From Flavobacteriaceae bacterium (GTDB taxonomy: Bacteria; Bacteroidota; Bacteroidia; Flavobacteriales; Flavobacteriaceae): DNA of 64,000 nt. Positions 27,128 through 36,688 of the stretch are shown here, one piece after another. The stretch spans positions 248,001 to 312,000 of the forward strand of contig JAQWSK010000004.1 in assembly GCA_029243245.1 (NCBI GenBank), written 5' to 3'. Position numbers and translations under genes: made by a program. How positions within the stretch are numbered: position 1 is the first letter of the stretch; each line of letters begins with the position of its first letter. The notes under the pieces were generated by a model. That model did not search any database, was not told the DNA's origin, and saw only the letters and a list, made by a program, of their open reading frames with translations.

Positions 27128-27508
27128 ATGAATATTTATGGAGTCTCATTATTAGCGTTTTGTTTTTTGTTTGGTAAAATAATTGGAACTTACTTAGGTT
27201 CTTTAATCGGTTTGTCTGGTGATGTTGGAGGAGTTGGATTTTCAATGTTTTTTTTAGTTTTTATTAATTCTTATTTGAAAAAGAAAAATATTAATATTTC
27301 AAAATCTGAGAATGGAATTTTATTTTGGAGTACAATGTATATTCCAATTGTAGTAGCAATGTCTGCATCTCAAAACGTTAAAGCTGCTATGTTAGGAGGA
27401 TGGTTAGCAGTTATTGCGGGTGTTTTGGTAACTATTGTGGCTTTTATATTAGTTCCCTTAATATCTAGAATAAGCAAGGAAGATTTAAGTAAAAATATAT
27501 CAAAATGA
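27128..27508 (+). CDS. madL: MadL-family subunit of a malonate:Na+ symporter
   Basis: A 126-residue inner-membrane protein with four hydrophobic helices. The start IYGVSLLAFCFLFGKIIGTYLG and the GDVGGVGFSMFFLV segment match the MadL family, one of two small subunits of the Malonomonas-type malonate transporter. The stop overlaps the madM start by four bases (ATGA), as expected for a two-subunit carrier. No malonate decarboxylase genes lie nearby, so malonate as the substrate is an inference from family name only. Confidence 0.85.
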   Translation: MNIYGVSLLAFCFLFGKIIGTYLGSLIGLSGDVGGVGFSMFFLVFINSYLKKKNINISKSENGILFWSTMYIPIVVAMSASQNVKAAMLGGWLAVIAGVLVTIVAFILVPLISRISKEDLSKNISK

Positions 27509-28245
27509 TTGAGAAGATAATTGATGCTAATGGTTTAGTATTTGCATTTTTCGTTGTTGGAATTATTATGTATTTATCATATCTTTTTTCAAATAAAATC
27601 TTAAACAATAAGATTCCTGGTGCAGCAATAGCAATAATAATTGCTCTTGGCTTAGCTTTTCTAGGGGATGAAAAAGGAGTTGCTAACCTCCCATATATGG
27701 GAGGTATGGCAATTCTGGGAGGATCAATGCTTAGGGATTTTTCAGTAGTTGCTACTGCAATGGGTGTTGATATTGTGAAAATTAAAAATGCCGGGGTTTC
27801 TGGAATTATTTCACTTTTAATTGGTATAACATTTTCATTTACTTTAGGTGTATTAATTGCTTTTTTTATGGGTTATTCTGATTCCGTTAGTCTTACTACA
27901 ATTGGTGCAGGTGCATGTACTTATATAGTAGGTCCCGTAACCGGTTCAGCCTTAGGAGCAAGCTCTGAGATAATTGCTCTTAGTGTTGCTACTGGCGTAG
28001 TTAAGGTGATTGTAACATCTATATGCACTCCTTTAGTTGCAGGTAAGATTGGTTTAAATAACCCAAATTCAGCAATGGTTTTTGGTGGCTTAATAGGTAC
28101 AACTAGTGGAGTAGCCGCTGGCTTAGCTGCAACAGATGAGAAACTAGTTCCATACGGAGCTTTGACAGCTACTTTTTATACAGGTCTAGGATGTCTGCTG
28201 TGTCCTTCTATTTTTTATTTTATTATATTAGCATTCTTTAAATAA
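27505..28245 (+). CDS. madM: MadM-family subunit of a malonate:Na+ symporter
   Basis: A 246-residue inner-membrane protein with about eight helices. Family hallmarks are GGSMLRDFSVVATAMGVD (about 73-90), TTIGAGACTYIVGPVTGSALGASSEI (about 131-156) and FGGLIGTTSGVAAGLAATDEKLVPYGALTATFYTGLG near the C-terminus, which are nearly unchanged from known MadM. It overlaps madL by four bases and lies 6 bases upstream of the DUF975 gene. The pair probably brings a small dicarboxylate into the cell with sodium. Confidence 0.88.
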   Translation: MIEKIIDANGLVFAFFVVGIIMYLSYLFSNKILNNKIPGAAIAIIIALGLAFLGDEKGVANLPYMGGMAILGGSMLRDFSVVATAMGVDIVKIKNAGVSGIISLLIGITFSFTLGVLIAFFMGYSDSVSLTTIGAGACTYIVGPVTGSALGASSEIIALSVATGVVKVIVTSICTPLVAGKIGLNNPNSAMVFGGLIGTTSGVAAGLAATDEKLVPYGALTATFYTGLGCLLCPSIFYFIILAFFK

Positions 28246-28251
28246 TTAATT

Positions 28252-28860
28252 ATGGCATCTACTAATTTAACTCACATGCGAACTGCTCGTGAAAAACTCA
28301 AAAACAATTGGTCTACAGCCTTTTTAGTAGGTCTTTCAGTTATGTTACCTACCTTTATTGCTGAAATTATTCCAGAAATTGGAATTGTTGATGTTGGTGG
28401 TTTAGAAGACGCCTCTCTACAATTAATTTCAGTGCTTTTAGCATCTCCGCTTTCATTAGGATTTACAATTTATGCTCTGAACCTTTTTAGAAATGGTTCT
28501 GCGAATTACAATAATGTTTTCGATGGATTTAATTCATTAGGAAAAGCCTTAGGAGTTTATTTCCTGATGTGTGTAGTAATTATTTTAGGAATGATCCTTT
28601 TAATTGTTCCTGGCATTATTTTAGGTTTGGGTTTATCAATGGCATATTTTGTAATGATTGATAAACCAGAACTAGGTGTTATTGATACTCTAAAAGAAAG
28701 TTGGAGAATAATGAAGGGAAATAAAACAAAACTTTTAGGTTTAAATCTAAGATTTATTCCATGGGCTATTTTAGGAGTTCTATGCTTAATTATAGGTGTT
28801 ATATTCGTATTACCCTGGATGCAAGTGTCTTATGCATCATTTTATGAAAAAATAAAATAA
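28252..28860 (+). CDS. DUF975-like integral membrane protein
   Basis: A 202-residue membrane protein with five or six helices. The N-terminal AREKLKNNWSTAF and the later TLKESWRIMKGNKTKLLGLNLRFIPWAILG with a C-terminal ASFYEKI are DUF975 patterns. The function of the family is not known. It is the last gene of the amidase-madL-madM unit, 6 bases after madM, and ends 16 bases before the convergent S9 peptidase gene. Confidence 0.8.
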   Translation: MASTNLTHMRTAREKLKNNWSTAFLVGLSVMLPTFIAEIIPEIGIVDVGGLEDASLQLISVLLASPLSLGFTIYALNLFRNGSANYNNVFDGFNSLGKALGVYFLMCVVIILGMILLIVPGIILGLGLSMAYFVMIDKPELGVIDTLKESWRIMKGNKTKLLGLNLRFIPWAILGVLCLIIGVIFVLPWMQVSYASFYEKIK

Positions 28861-28876
28861 TTGAATTCTAAACTTT

Positions 28877-31327
28877 TTATCCTTTTGGTTTTAAAGGTTT
28901 GTTTGTTAGTTTTTTAGGTTTGTTTTTCACATATTTTTCTAACCACCTGTCTTGTTCCCAAATCAGATGGAGTATTGTTTCTTTTGCTCGGTATCCATGA
29001 CTTTCTTTTGGAAACATAACCAATCGGGTAGTAGCACCGAGTCCTTTTAGTGCATTAAAATACCTAACACTTTGCATTGGATAGGTTCCAGAATTATTAT
29101 CCGCTTCTCCATGAACTAATAATAAAGGAGTTTTCATTTTATCTGCATGCATAAATGGAGACATTTTATAGTATACATTAGGTGCTTCCCAATAGCTTCT
29201 TTCTTCACTTTGAAACCCAAATGGAGTAAGAGTTCTGTTATATGCACCACTTCTTGCAATTCCAGCGGCAAATAAGTTGGAATGACTCAAAAGATTTGCA
29301 ACCATAAAAGCACCATAACTATGGCCTCCTACAGCTACTCTTTCTCGATCAATATAACCTAATTTATCAACTGCATTAATTGCAGCTGTGGCATTTGCTA
29401 CTAATTGAGTTCTAAATGAATCATTTGGTTCTTTTTCACCTTCACCAACTATCGGAAATGCTGCTCTATCTAACACTACATATCCTTGTGTAGCCCAATA
29501 AATTGGAGATCCCCAAGAAGGGTATATAAAACGGTTCGGATTGTTTGTTTTTTGAGAAGCACTGGATTTGTCTTTATACTCTCTTGGATAAGCCCATAAA
29601 ATCATTGGTTTTTTATCGATTGTTGATTGATCCTCTAAAGGAAGGTATAGTATCCCATTTAAATCCAGGCCATCTTCGCGTTTGTAGCTTATTATTTCTT
29701 TTTTAATATTTTGAAGGGATTTAAAAGGGTTTTTAAAAAATGTTAATTGGTCTAATTGATTTAATTTTAATGAGTTTTTATAGTAGTTAGGATACTCATT
29801 AGGAGACTCTATTCTAGCTAAAATTTCATTTTTAATTAAGTTAAAATCAATAATTGTTTCGTATTTATTATCATAAGTAGACTGATAAATTCTATTTGTG
29901 GATCCATTAGATAAATCTAATTTATCTAGAAATGGAAATTGACCACTTTCCGTAAAACCATTACCTATGGAAAAAACGGAATTGTCATCCATTAATAATA
30001 CATTTTTATTAAATATGTTTTTTTTAAGAACAAACCTTCCAGGATCATTATATACGTCTTGATAATTTCTATCATTGATAATTCTGGCTTGAGTTTTTGA
30101 ATCTGAAGGATTGAAAACATATGTTTTTGTATTACGTGTATTCCACCATCTATCAGTTATTACAGCTATTTCATTATTTCCCCAATAAACTCCACTAATT
30201 CTGTTTTTAACCTTGGCCAAATATGATGGAGGGGAATTAAATGGGGCTTCCCACTGAAATAAAGCATCACGAAAAGCAATCTTATTTGAAGGATCGCCAC
30301 CATCAAGAGCAATAACATAAGAAAGGGTAGAGGATTTATCACTTCTCCATCTAAAATTTCTTTTACCGGTTTTGGTTGCCATAAAACCTTTAGGTAGTTC
30401 TTCAAGAAGTGGTGCGTCATTAATAATCTTAATAAGTTTCGCGTTTAAATTATATACATGAGTTTCAGTTGGAAATCTATTGTAAGGAACTATATATGAA
30501 AAAGGAGTTTTTATAAAATCTATTAATAGTAATTTACCATTTGGAGATAATTGAATATTCTTATACATTTTGGCTGGTAACCATTTTTCAAAACCCCCAT
30601 CAATATTTATTTTTAATAACTCAGATTTACTTAATTGTTTAAAATTGTATATGTCATTGGGGTTTTTTAAAAGATCTTGATATGTTCTATTTTGAGCTTT
30701 TGATCCATTATTTTCTGTTATGGTTGGCCCTACTGGTATAGTTGAAGCTGTGTTTATTAAGGGTTTTAAATCATCAGGTAGAGATTTAATGATTAATTCT
30801 TCGTTATTGATCCATCTAAAAACATTTCCCAAAGTTGCATTTATACTTGAATTAAATATTTTTTTTGCCTTAAGTGTTTTAATATTTAAAACCCATAATT
30901 CAACTCCTTTCTCAGTGGTATTAGTCATAGCTATTCTGTTTTCGTCTGGTGAGAACTGAAAATTTGAAAGTTTAATTTTATTTGGCAAACCTATCACCTC
31001 TTTAGGTGTATTACTTTCACTTAGCTTAGTTACTTGTACTTTTTTGTAATATGTTGTTCTGCTTCCTATATGACGTTTAGGATCAACTCTTAACCCTCCT
31101 AACCTAAGTTCTTCCCTTGAAAGATCTTTTATATTTTTATATATAGGTCTATACAGAAAAACCATAACATTGTTATCGCTATTTCTAAGTACCGAAGGAG
31201 TTAAATCTATATCAATAAGATTAAGTAAGGATTGTTTTGGAATTTTATAATTAGAATTTACTTGAGCATAAGAAGTTAGCGTTAGAAAAGACAAAAATGA
31301 AAATAAAGCTCGAATTATCGTAGTCAT
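28877..31327 (-). CDS. secreted prolyl-oligopeptidase family (S9) serine peptidase
   Basis: An 816-residue exported peptidase. After a signal peptide (ending SYAQ, about 22) comes a beta-propeller-like region of about 530 residues. The alpha/beta hydrolase domain has the nucleophile elbow GGHSYGAF, Asp in LVHGEADNNSG and His in PKESHGYR. The sequence resembles the S9 group annotated as glutamyl or acylaminoacyl peptidases in Bacteroidota. It would trim peptides in the periplasm. A lysine- and proline-rich tail (KNKPKKLTNKPLKPKG) ends the protein. It is transcribed alone, divergent from the TPR protein gene. Confidence 0.87.
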   Translation of the reverse strand: MTTIIRALFSFLSFLTLTSYAQVNSNYKIPKQSLLNLIDIDLTPSVLRNSDNNVMVFLYRPIYKNIKDLSREELRLGGLRVDPKRHIGSRTTYYKKVQVTKLSESNTPKEVIGLPNKIKLSNFQFSPDENRIAMTNTTEKGVELWVLNIKTLKAKKIFNSSINATLGNVFRWINNEELIIKSLPDDLKPLINTASTIPVGPTITENNGSKAQNRTYQDLLKNPNDIYNFKQLSKSELLKINIDGGFEKWLPAKMYKNIQLSPNGKLLLIDFIKTPFSYIVPYNRFPTETHVYNLNAKLIKIINDAPLLEELPKGFMATKTGKRNFRWRSDKSSTLSYVIALDGGDPSNKIAFRDALFQWEAPFNSPPSYLAKVKNRISGVYWGNNEIAVITDRWWNTRNTKTYVFNPSDSKTQARIINDRNYQDVYNDPGRFVLKKNIFNKNVLLMDDNSVFSIGNGFTESGQFPFLDKLDLSNGSTNRIYQSTYDNKYETIIDFNLIKNEILARIESPNEYPNYYKNSLKLNQLDQLTFFKNPFKSLQNIKKEIISYKREDGLDLNGILYLPLEDQSTIDKKPMILWAYPREYKDKSSASQKTNNPNRFIYPSWGSPIYWATQGYVVLDRAAFPIVGEGEKEPNDSFRTQLVANATAAINAVDKLGYIDRERVAVGGHSYGAFMVANLLSHSNLFAAGIARSGAYNRTLTPFGFQSEERSYWEAPNVYYKMSPFMHADKMKTPLLLVHGEADNNSGTYPMQSVRYFNALKGLGATTRLVMFPKESHGYRAKETILHLIWEQDRWLEKYVKNKPKKLTNKPLKPKG

Positions 31328-31473
31328 ATTTTTATTAATTTAGTTATTTATCAAGTTACAAAAAACTTAAAATTCTATTCTAGAATTTAATTATGATTAA
31401 AAGGAGTTTATAGTTGTGCTTTGAAATTAATAATTTAATTTAGATAAAATATCATTAATTAAAATATAATAAA

Positions 31474-32649
31474 ATGAAAAACATATATGTATTACTTTTA
31501 TTTCTTTCAACAGGAATAGGTTATTCCCAAATAATCCAAAAATCATCTTGTTCTGAAAAAGCATATGAAATTGTCGAAAAGGCTTTAAATCACATGATGA
31601 ATTTAGAGTTTTTAACAGCAAGGGGTATGGCAGATGCTGCATTAATAGTTGATGAAAACTGCGGATGTGCTAAATTAATAATAGCTCGTGTTAGTTCTTC
31701 TAATAAAGATTTTGGATCTCGAGCTAATAAGTTAGAAAGTATTGATCGTTCAAAACTAAGTGGAGAAGAGAAAGTATGGTATGATGCTTTGAGTACATCA
31801 GATTCAGAAAAGTACTCAATTGTTCAAAAGGCAGGGATAGATAAGTTCCCTAGTAGTCCATTTATTCATTATTTGGGCACTGGTGGGTTAAACTATGAAT
31901 CATATAAAACGTTTGCTGAAAAATTTCCTGAACACGCATCTTCAGCTTATAATATGATGTCATATGGATACCTTCGGGGTGAATACGGTTCTGTTGATAA
32001 AGAAAAAGCAATGGAATATGTAAAAAAATCCCAAGATATGCATGACGGGCCAAATGCATATGATTCGATGGCAGAACACTATGCTTCTTTAGGTGAATTT
32101 GATAAGGCTGTTGAAAATCAATTAATAGCATTTGATTACTCAACTTTTAGTTCTCCGTATCAACCTAAACTACGGGAGTATTGGAGAAAAGCTAATAAGG
32201 AGGAAGTTGTTAAAAATTTAAAACAACTTCAGTCTGATATGCAAGATGCCATAATAAAAGGAGATAATGAAGCTTTTCAAAAATTTGTTCATCCAGACAT
32301 TATTATAAGTACTGGCGATTCAGATTTAGGTAAATTTTATGAGTTTAATGCAGATGACTTAGAAGTAGATGAAAATTTTTCTTGGGATACTTTTGAAGTA
32401 GAGGACATGAATGTTTATTTTTCTATTGACATGAAAACTGCTGTAATCACATTTTATGCAAAGGGAGGATACACTATGAACGGATCTTCAGAATCATATG
32501 ATTTGAATGGTAATCTTAAACCAAACTCAAAATTCATCGAATACAGTACACGAGCTTCTTCTGTATGGGTAAATACAAATCAAGGTTGGAAAACGATGCA
32601 TAGTAATTTTGCTCCAAATAAAGGCAAAGTAGGATTACCTCAAAATTAA
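31474..32649 (+). CDS. secreted TPR-like protein with C-terminal NTF2-like (DUF4440-type) domain
   Basis: A 391-residue exported protein: signal peptide ending GYSQ (about 19), then helical repeats with TPR character (YDSMAEHYASLGEFDKAVEN, about 190-209). The C-terminal 120 residues (from QSDMQDAIIKGDNEAFQKFVHPDI) look like an NTF2/SnoaL fold ending in STRASSVWVNTNQGWKTMHSNFAP, typical of DUF4440 proteins. No catalytic residues can be named. It is a monocistronic unit closed by a strong terminator. Confidence 0.72.
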   Translation: MKNIYVLLLFLSTGIGYSQIIQKSSCSEKAYEIVEKALNHMMNLEFLTARGMADAALIVDENCGCAKLIIARVSSSNKDFGSRANKLESIDRSKLSGEEKVWYDALSTSDSEKYSIVQKAGIDKFPSSPFIHYLGTGGLNYESYKTFAEKFPEHASSAYNMMSYGYLRGEYGSVDKEKAMEYVKKSQDMHDGPNAYDSMAEHYASLGEFDKAVENQLIAFDYSTFSSPYQPKLREYWRKANKEEVVKNLKQLQSDMQDAIIKGDNEAFQKFVHPDIIISTGDSDLGKFYEFNADDLEVDENFSWDTFEVEDMNVYFSIDMKTAVITFYAKGGYTMNGSSESYDLNGNLKPNSKFIEYSTRASSVWVNTNQGWKTMHSNFAPNKGKVGLPQN

Positions 32650-32667
32650 ATTAATTACTTATAAAAT

Positions 32668-32699
32668 AAAAAAAGGGAATACGTGTATTCCCTTTTTTA
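32668..32699 (+). terminator. rho-independent terminator
   Basis: A near-perfect inverted repeat: a run of A, then GGGAATAC, a tiny loop, GTATTCCC and six T (32668-32698). It lies 20 bases after the TPR/NTF2 gene stop and can work on both strands. It is the clearest terminator in the window. Confidence 0.85.
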
Positions 32700-32714
32700 T
32701 TTTGACGTCTACTT

Positions 32715-34229
32715 ATGAAGTTTTATAAAATTATTTTCTTGTTTTTTGTAATGAAATATGGACACTCTCAAGAAATATCAGGTATTGTAATTGACAGTTT
32801 AAATAAACAACCAATTCCCTTTGTGGCAATTACATCTAATTTTAATAAGAGCACCATTAGTAATGAGGAGGGAAAATTTAAAATTCATAAAGATTCCTTT
32901 TTTAGCAACAAAGACTCACTTTTCATTTCCTCTATAGGGTTTACTCCAATAACAATATCATGCAATGGTGTTCAAGAAGTTGAAATAATATTATCTGCAA
33001 AAGCTATAGAGCTGAAATCGGTAGAAGTTAAAAATAGAAAAAAAATGACTGCCATTGAAATAATAGATAAAGTGAAAAATAATGTCAAGAATGTTTATGA
33101 TTTTGATTACTTATCAAAGAAAATATTTTGGAGGGAGACAACTATAGCTGAAACAACAGAAATAGATCTTAAAATTAAAAAATCTTCTATTAAGGAATTT
33201 GATCAACTATTCATGGATAGTATTGTATCAACAATTCCAGTAAAATCTAATTTTTATATTGAAACTCTTTCCGAATTTTATGGAAATAGAAATCCTGAAA
33301 AACAAAAAATAAATGCAATAAAATCAGCTCAACTTTTAAATAAAGAAAATCAAATTTCTCTCGAGCTGTTAGAAAAAAAAATTCAACCAATTGTTGAACT
33401 TCGAATTAAACCTGATTCTTATTTCAAATTTAAATCTGGAATCTTTCCTGTTGATTTGAGTCTTGACGGTGTTGATCTAAGAGCTGTTGATTCTACAGAT
33501 GTTTCTAGATTAGAAAAAATTAAAAAAAAGAAATTAGATGAAAGGAAAAATTTTAATTTAACTAATAGAAATTTCATTAGAGAAATGTCTAATTTTTATA
33601 TAGATTTTAAAAAGAAAAAATTAAACCTTGAAATATTTAATAAATCAAGAATGTATGATTTTATTCTTGTAGAACTTTCATATTTAGGATATGAGCCAGT
33701 TTATATTATTGACTATTTTCCGAGATCTTCTAAGGTAAAATATAAAGGAAGAATTTATATTCATGCTGATGATTTTGCTTTAATTAGATATGACTATCAA
33801 AGCATAGAGCCTTTAAGAGATTTTAATCTTTTTGGAATTTCTTTTAAGGTAGAAAATAGACATGGAATAAGAATTTTTAAAAAAAATACGAATAACAAGT
33901 ATGATCTTTATTTTGGTGAAAATTATTATGAAAATAGTTTTGGTTTAGATCGCCCTTTAAAGATCATTGAAAAAAATAAAAATGTTAGAGGTCGAAGGAA
34001 GCAAAATGAATTAAAAATGAATATTTTATTTAAAGGAGATTCATCAACTAAAACAGAATATATAGTTTTAAATAATGGAGTACTTCGAAAAATTGATTTT
34101 GACTCCTACAAGGAAATTGAAGCAGAAATACCTTATAATCTTAATGAGTACGACCCTAAATTTTGGAATGGTTATAACATAATTGAACCAAGCAAGGTTG
34201 TAAAAGATTTTAAGATTGAAAAAAATTAA
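32715..34229 (+). CDS. outer-membrane-associated protein with carboxypeptidase-regulatory-like domain
   Basis: A 504-residue secreted protein. The signal peptide ends GHSQ (about 19). A CarboxypepD_reg-like beta-sandwich follows (EISGIVIDSLNKQPIPFVAI to about residue 95), as in many SusC-like and DUF5686-type proteins. The remaining 400 residues are lysine-rich with a beta-rich core that I cannot name (YKGRIYIHADDFALIRYDYQS). It is too short for a SusC receptor and no TonB plug is seen. It is 5 bases upstream of the BASS transporter gene, so the two are cotranscribed. Confidence 0.72.
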   Translation: MKFYKIIFLFFVMKYGHSQEISGIVIDSLNKQPIPFVAITSNFNKSTISNEEGKFKIHKDSFFSNKDSLFISSIGFTPITISCNGVQEVEIILSAKAIELKSVEVKNRKKMTAIEIIDKVKNNVKNVYDFDYLSKKIFWRETTIAETTEIDLKIKKSSIKEFDQLFMDSIVSTIPVKSNFYIETLSEFYGNRNPEKQKINAIKSAQLLNKENQISLELLEKKIQPIVELRIKPDSYFKFKSGIFPVDLSLDGVDLRAVDSTDVSRLEKIKKKKLDERKNFNLTNRNFIREMSNFYIDFKKKKLNLEIFNKSRMYDFILVELSYLGYEPVYIIDYFPRSSKVKYKGRIYIHADDFALIRYDYQSIEPLRDFNLFGISFKVENRHGIRIFKKNTNNKYDLYFGENYYENSFGLDRPLKIIEKNKNVRGRRKQNELKMNILFKGDSSTKTEYIVLNNGVLRKIDFDSYKEIEAEIPYNLNEYDPKFWNGYNIIEPSKVVKDFKIEKN

Positions 34230-34234
34230 ATCTT

Positions 34235-35149
34235 ATGATTTTTTTTGAACGAATTACAAAATATTTTCCATTATGGGTGATTTCATGTTCATTAATTTCT
34301 CTTTATAATCCAAGTATATTTACTTGGTTTTCTGGAGATTTAATTACTTATGGGTTAGCTGGAATTATGTTAGGAATGGGGCTCACACTAAAACTTAGTG
34401 ATTTTAGAGAAGTTTTTAATTCTCCCTCATGGGTTATAATGGGGCTTTTTTTACAATTCACAATTATGCCTTTGTTTGGATGGTTACTTGGAGTTTTATT
34501 TAGTTTGCCTGCTTATTTTGCAGTCGGATTAATATTAGTTTCATGTTGTCCTGGAGGTACAGCATCAAATGTAATAGTTTATTTATCTAAAGCTAATGTT
34601 GCATTATCTGTTGCAATGACAGCTTTTTCAACCATTTTCGCTATTTTTTTAACTCCCATATTAACAGCCTATTTTTCTGGAGCTTATTTAGAGGTTGATT
34701 CATTGGGTTTATTCTACAGCACTATAAAAGTGGTTTTGTTTCCTATATGCATTGGACTTTTATTAAATTTACTAGCGCCAAGGGTAACATACTTTATAAA
34801 ACCATTATCTCCACCCATAGCTGTATTATTAATAACATTAATAGTAGCAAGCATTATAGGCCAAGGAAAGGAAATAATCTTAAGTTCAGGGTTAAGTTTA
34901 ATTGCATCAATTATGATCTTACATTTATTAGGTTTTTTATTCGGATATGTATTAAGTTATATTTTAACCAGAAATAAAACAATTAGTAAAACAATTTCTA
35001 TTGAGGTTGGCATGCAAAATTCGGGATTAGGTGTTGTTTTGGCAAGAGAAAATTTTATTAATCCAGCAACTGCTATTCCTTCAGCTATATCCAGTTTAGT
35101 ACATTCAATTTACGGAAGTATTTTTGTTAGCTTTTTTAAGAATAAATAA
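34235..35149 (+). CDS. bile acid:sodium symporter family (BASS) transporter
   Basis: A 304-residue inner-membrane protein with about ten helices. The family motifs are MGMGLTLKLSDF (about 46-57), the conserved CCPGGTASNVIVYLSKANVALSVAMTAFSTI (about 105-135) and the second unwound-helix motif GMQNSGLGVVLA (about 259-270). BASS carriers move bile acids, pantoate, pyruvate or other organic anions with sodium. The substrate here cannot be decided. It is 5 bases after the carboxypeptidase-regulatory-domain protein and convergent with the kinase gene 4 bases away. Confidence 0.9.
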   Translation: MIFFERITKYFPLWVISCSLISLYNPSIFTWFSGDLITYGLAGIMLGMGLTLKLSDFREVFNSPSWVIMGLFLQFTIMPLFGWLLGVLFSLPAYFAVGLILVSCCPGGTASNVIVYLSKANVALSVAMTAFSTIFAIFLTPILTAYFSGAYLEVDSLGLFYSTIKVVLFPICIGLLLNLLAPRVTYFIKPLSPPIAVLLITLIVASIIGQGKEIILSSGLSLIASIMILHLLGFLFGYVLSYILTRNKTISKTISIEVGMQNSGLGVVLARENFINPATAIPSAISSLVHSIYGSIFVSFFKNK

Positions 35150-35153
35150 ACCC

Positions 35154-36101
35154 CTAAAGGATTGTTTTAAAATAATTAAAAGTTTCCTCGGGTAGTTTCT
35201 CTATATAATCAGTTAATTTTTTTAATTCTAAATAATGATCAGATAATTGGGGGTTAGGTTTGGTGTAATTAAAGTTATAATGCCTCCAAAAAGTCATTGA
35301 AGTTCCTGCATATACAGTAAATGCTTTTAATGAATCAAGTTCATTTTCTAATAAATTAATTTGATTATTATAACCAATTAATAAATTTTTTACTTTACTC
35401 AAATTAATTGTATTTCGTTCTTTGCAAACCCCAATAATAGTCATTCCAATGTCATAAATTCTATAATAATAAGCTGATTCCTCAAAATCCATTATTGTGA
35501 CTGACTTACTATCATTACTAATAATGATGTTGTCGTGAAAGACATCACTATGAATTAGTGATTTCGGCAGTTTAAGGCTAAAGTAAGGTTTCAAATATTC
35601 AAGTTTCTTATTTAGCCAAAAGTGAAATTCTGAATTTTTGGCATATTTCTTAATTTTTTTAAATTGTTCTTTCCCGTAATTTATTTTTTTTGGAAGAAAA
35701 CTTGGCGCCTCTATTTTATGAAGCTTGCCTAATTGTTCACCAATGAGTTTTAAAATACGGGCAGAGAAATCAATTTCAATTTTCCCTTCTATATACTCCT
35801 TAATCATTATTGGCTTTTTATTAAATAGAAAAACAGGGCTATTGTTTTTAGTCTTAATTATTTTAGAAGTTCTATATTTATTCGCATCTAAATACTTTAG
35901 CAAAAAAGCTAATTCTTTTGCTTTTTTAAATGTTTTTTGTTCACAAATAGTTAAGACATATCTCGTATAAGTTGTGTTTATTAAGTAACTGGTGTTTTCT
36001 AACCCTCCCTCTAAAATTCTATAGGAATTAATTTCTTTTAAATTAAAGTTGTTTGTTATTAACTCAATTTCCTTTTTCTTTAAAGAAGTGTAATTGGCCA
36101 T
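35154..36101 (-). CDS. homoserine kinase type II-like phosphotransferase
   Basis: A 315-residue cytoplasmic kinase of the APH/choline-kinase fold. GGLENTSYLI (about 32-41) is the nucleotide loop of ThrB2-type homoserine kinases, IHSDVFHDNIII (about 186-197) the catalytic loop and IMDFEESAYYYRIYDIGM (about 206-223) the metal site. Homoserine kinase phosphorylates homoserine for threonine synthesis. Related phosphotransferases act on other amino alcohols, so the substrate is probable, not proven. It is convergent with the BASS gene and divergent from the thioesterase. Confidence 0.75.
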   Translation of the reverse strand: MANYTSLKKKEIELITNNFNLKEINSYRILEGGLENTSYLINTTYTRYVLTICEQKTFKKAKELAFLLKYLDANKYRTSKIIKTKNNSPVFLFNKKPIMIKEYIEGKIEIDFSARILKLIGEQLGKLHKIEAPSFLPKKINYGKEQFKKIKKYAKNSEFHFWLNKKLEYLKPYFSLKLPKSLIHSDVFHDNIIISNDSKSVTIMDFEESAYYYRIYDIGMTIIGVCKERNTINLSKVKNLLIGYNNQINLLENELDSLKAFTVYAGTSMTFWRHYNFNYTKPNPQLSDHYLELKKLTDYIEKLPEETFNYFKTIL

Positions 36102-36184
36102 ATTTGGTTATTTAATAATTTTAAATTTAGATATTTTATTTTTTTTAAAAGACATGATTTATAAATTCTTTGATTACCTTTTTT

Positions 36185-36192
36185 TACTTTTG
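36185..36192 (+). promoter_or_regulatory. -7 box TACTTTTG for the thioesterase
   Basis: A perfect TAnnTTTG match 20 bases before ATG 36212. It lies downstream of the earlier in-frame start at 36170, which rules that start out if this promoter is used. Confidence 0.5.
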
Positions 36193-36211
36193 CAATTGGA
36201 ATATTATAAAC

Positions 36212-36634
36212 ATGGGGAAAGATTTTGAAAAGTATTTAAAATTTCACAGGACTTATGGAGGTACTGGTAAAATGTTTAAATTTAATTTTATTGAATATAA
36301 AAAAGGTTTTCTTAAACTAGAGGGTGAATTTACATTAGAAACATTAAATCCAAATCAAAGTGTTCAGGGAGGGCAAATGACCTCAATGCTTGATGATGTA
36401 ACAAGCTTGCTTATAATTTATGAGTCAAAAGGGGCTATATATCCAACTTCAACAAATCTTCATAGCATTCATCATAGACCTCTTTTTGCTGGAAAAGTTT
36501 TTGCTACTGCAGAGGTTGTAAATATGGGAAAAAATATAGCAACATTAAAAGGCAAATTGTTTAATTCTGAAGAAAAACTAGCAACTACACTTATGCACTC
36601 AGTATATTTAATTAAAAAAGATTTTAAGGTGTAA
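36212..36634 (+). CDS. hotdog-fold thioesterase, PaaI family
   Basis: A 140-residue protein with the 4HBT/PaaI hotdog fold. The key segment is NPNQSVQGGQMTSMLDDVTSLLI (about 45-67), where the Gly-Gly and the Asp on the long helix form the acyl-CoA site. STNLHSIHHRPLFAGKVFATAEVVN follows as the central beta strands. It would hydrolyse an acyl-CoA in the cytoplasm. The start is chosen at 36212 because the -7 promoter box lies just upstream of it. A longer frame from 36170 adds only an unlikely hydrophobic peptide. Confidence 0.82.
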   Translation: MGKDFEKYLKFHRTYGGTGKMFKFNFIEYKKGFLKLEGEFTLETLNPNQSVQGGQMTSMLDDVTSLLIIYESKGAIYPTSTNLHSIHHRPLFAGKVFATAEVVNMGKNIATLKGKLFNSEEKLATTLMHSVYLIKKDFKV

Positions 36635-36688
36635 TAAAATTAGCTTTATTTAAGCTTAAATTGAACGATAAAACTCAATTCTTGAAAC

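Noticed and set aside
28880-28900. Weak hairpin CCTTT...AAAGG between the DUF975 and S9 genes
   Set aside because: The stem is only five pairs, lies partly within coding sequence and lacks a clean T run, so I did not list it as a terminator.
36170-36211. Earlier in-frame start of the thioesterase
   Set aside because: A perfect -7 promoter box lies between this ATG and the ATG at 36212, and the added residues do not fit the family N-terminus.
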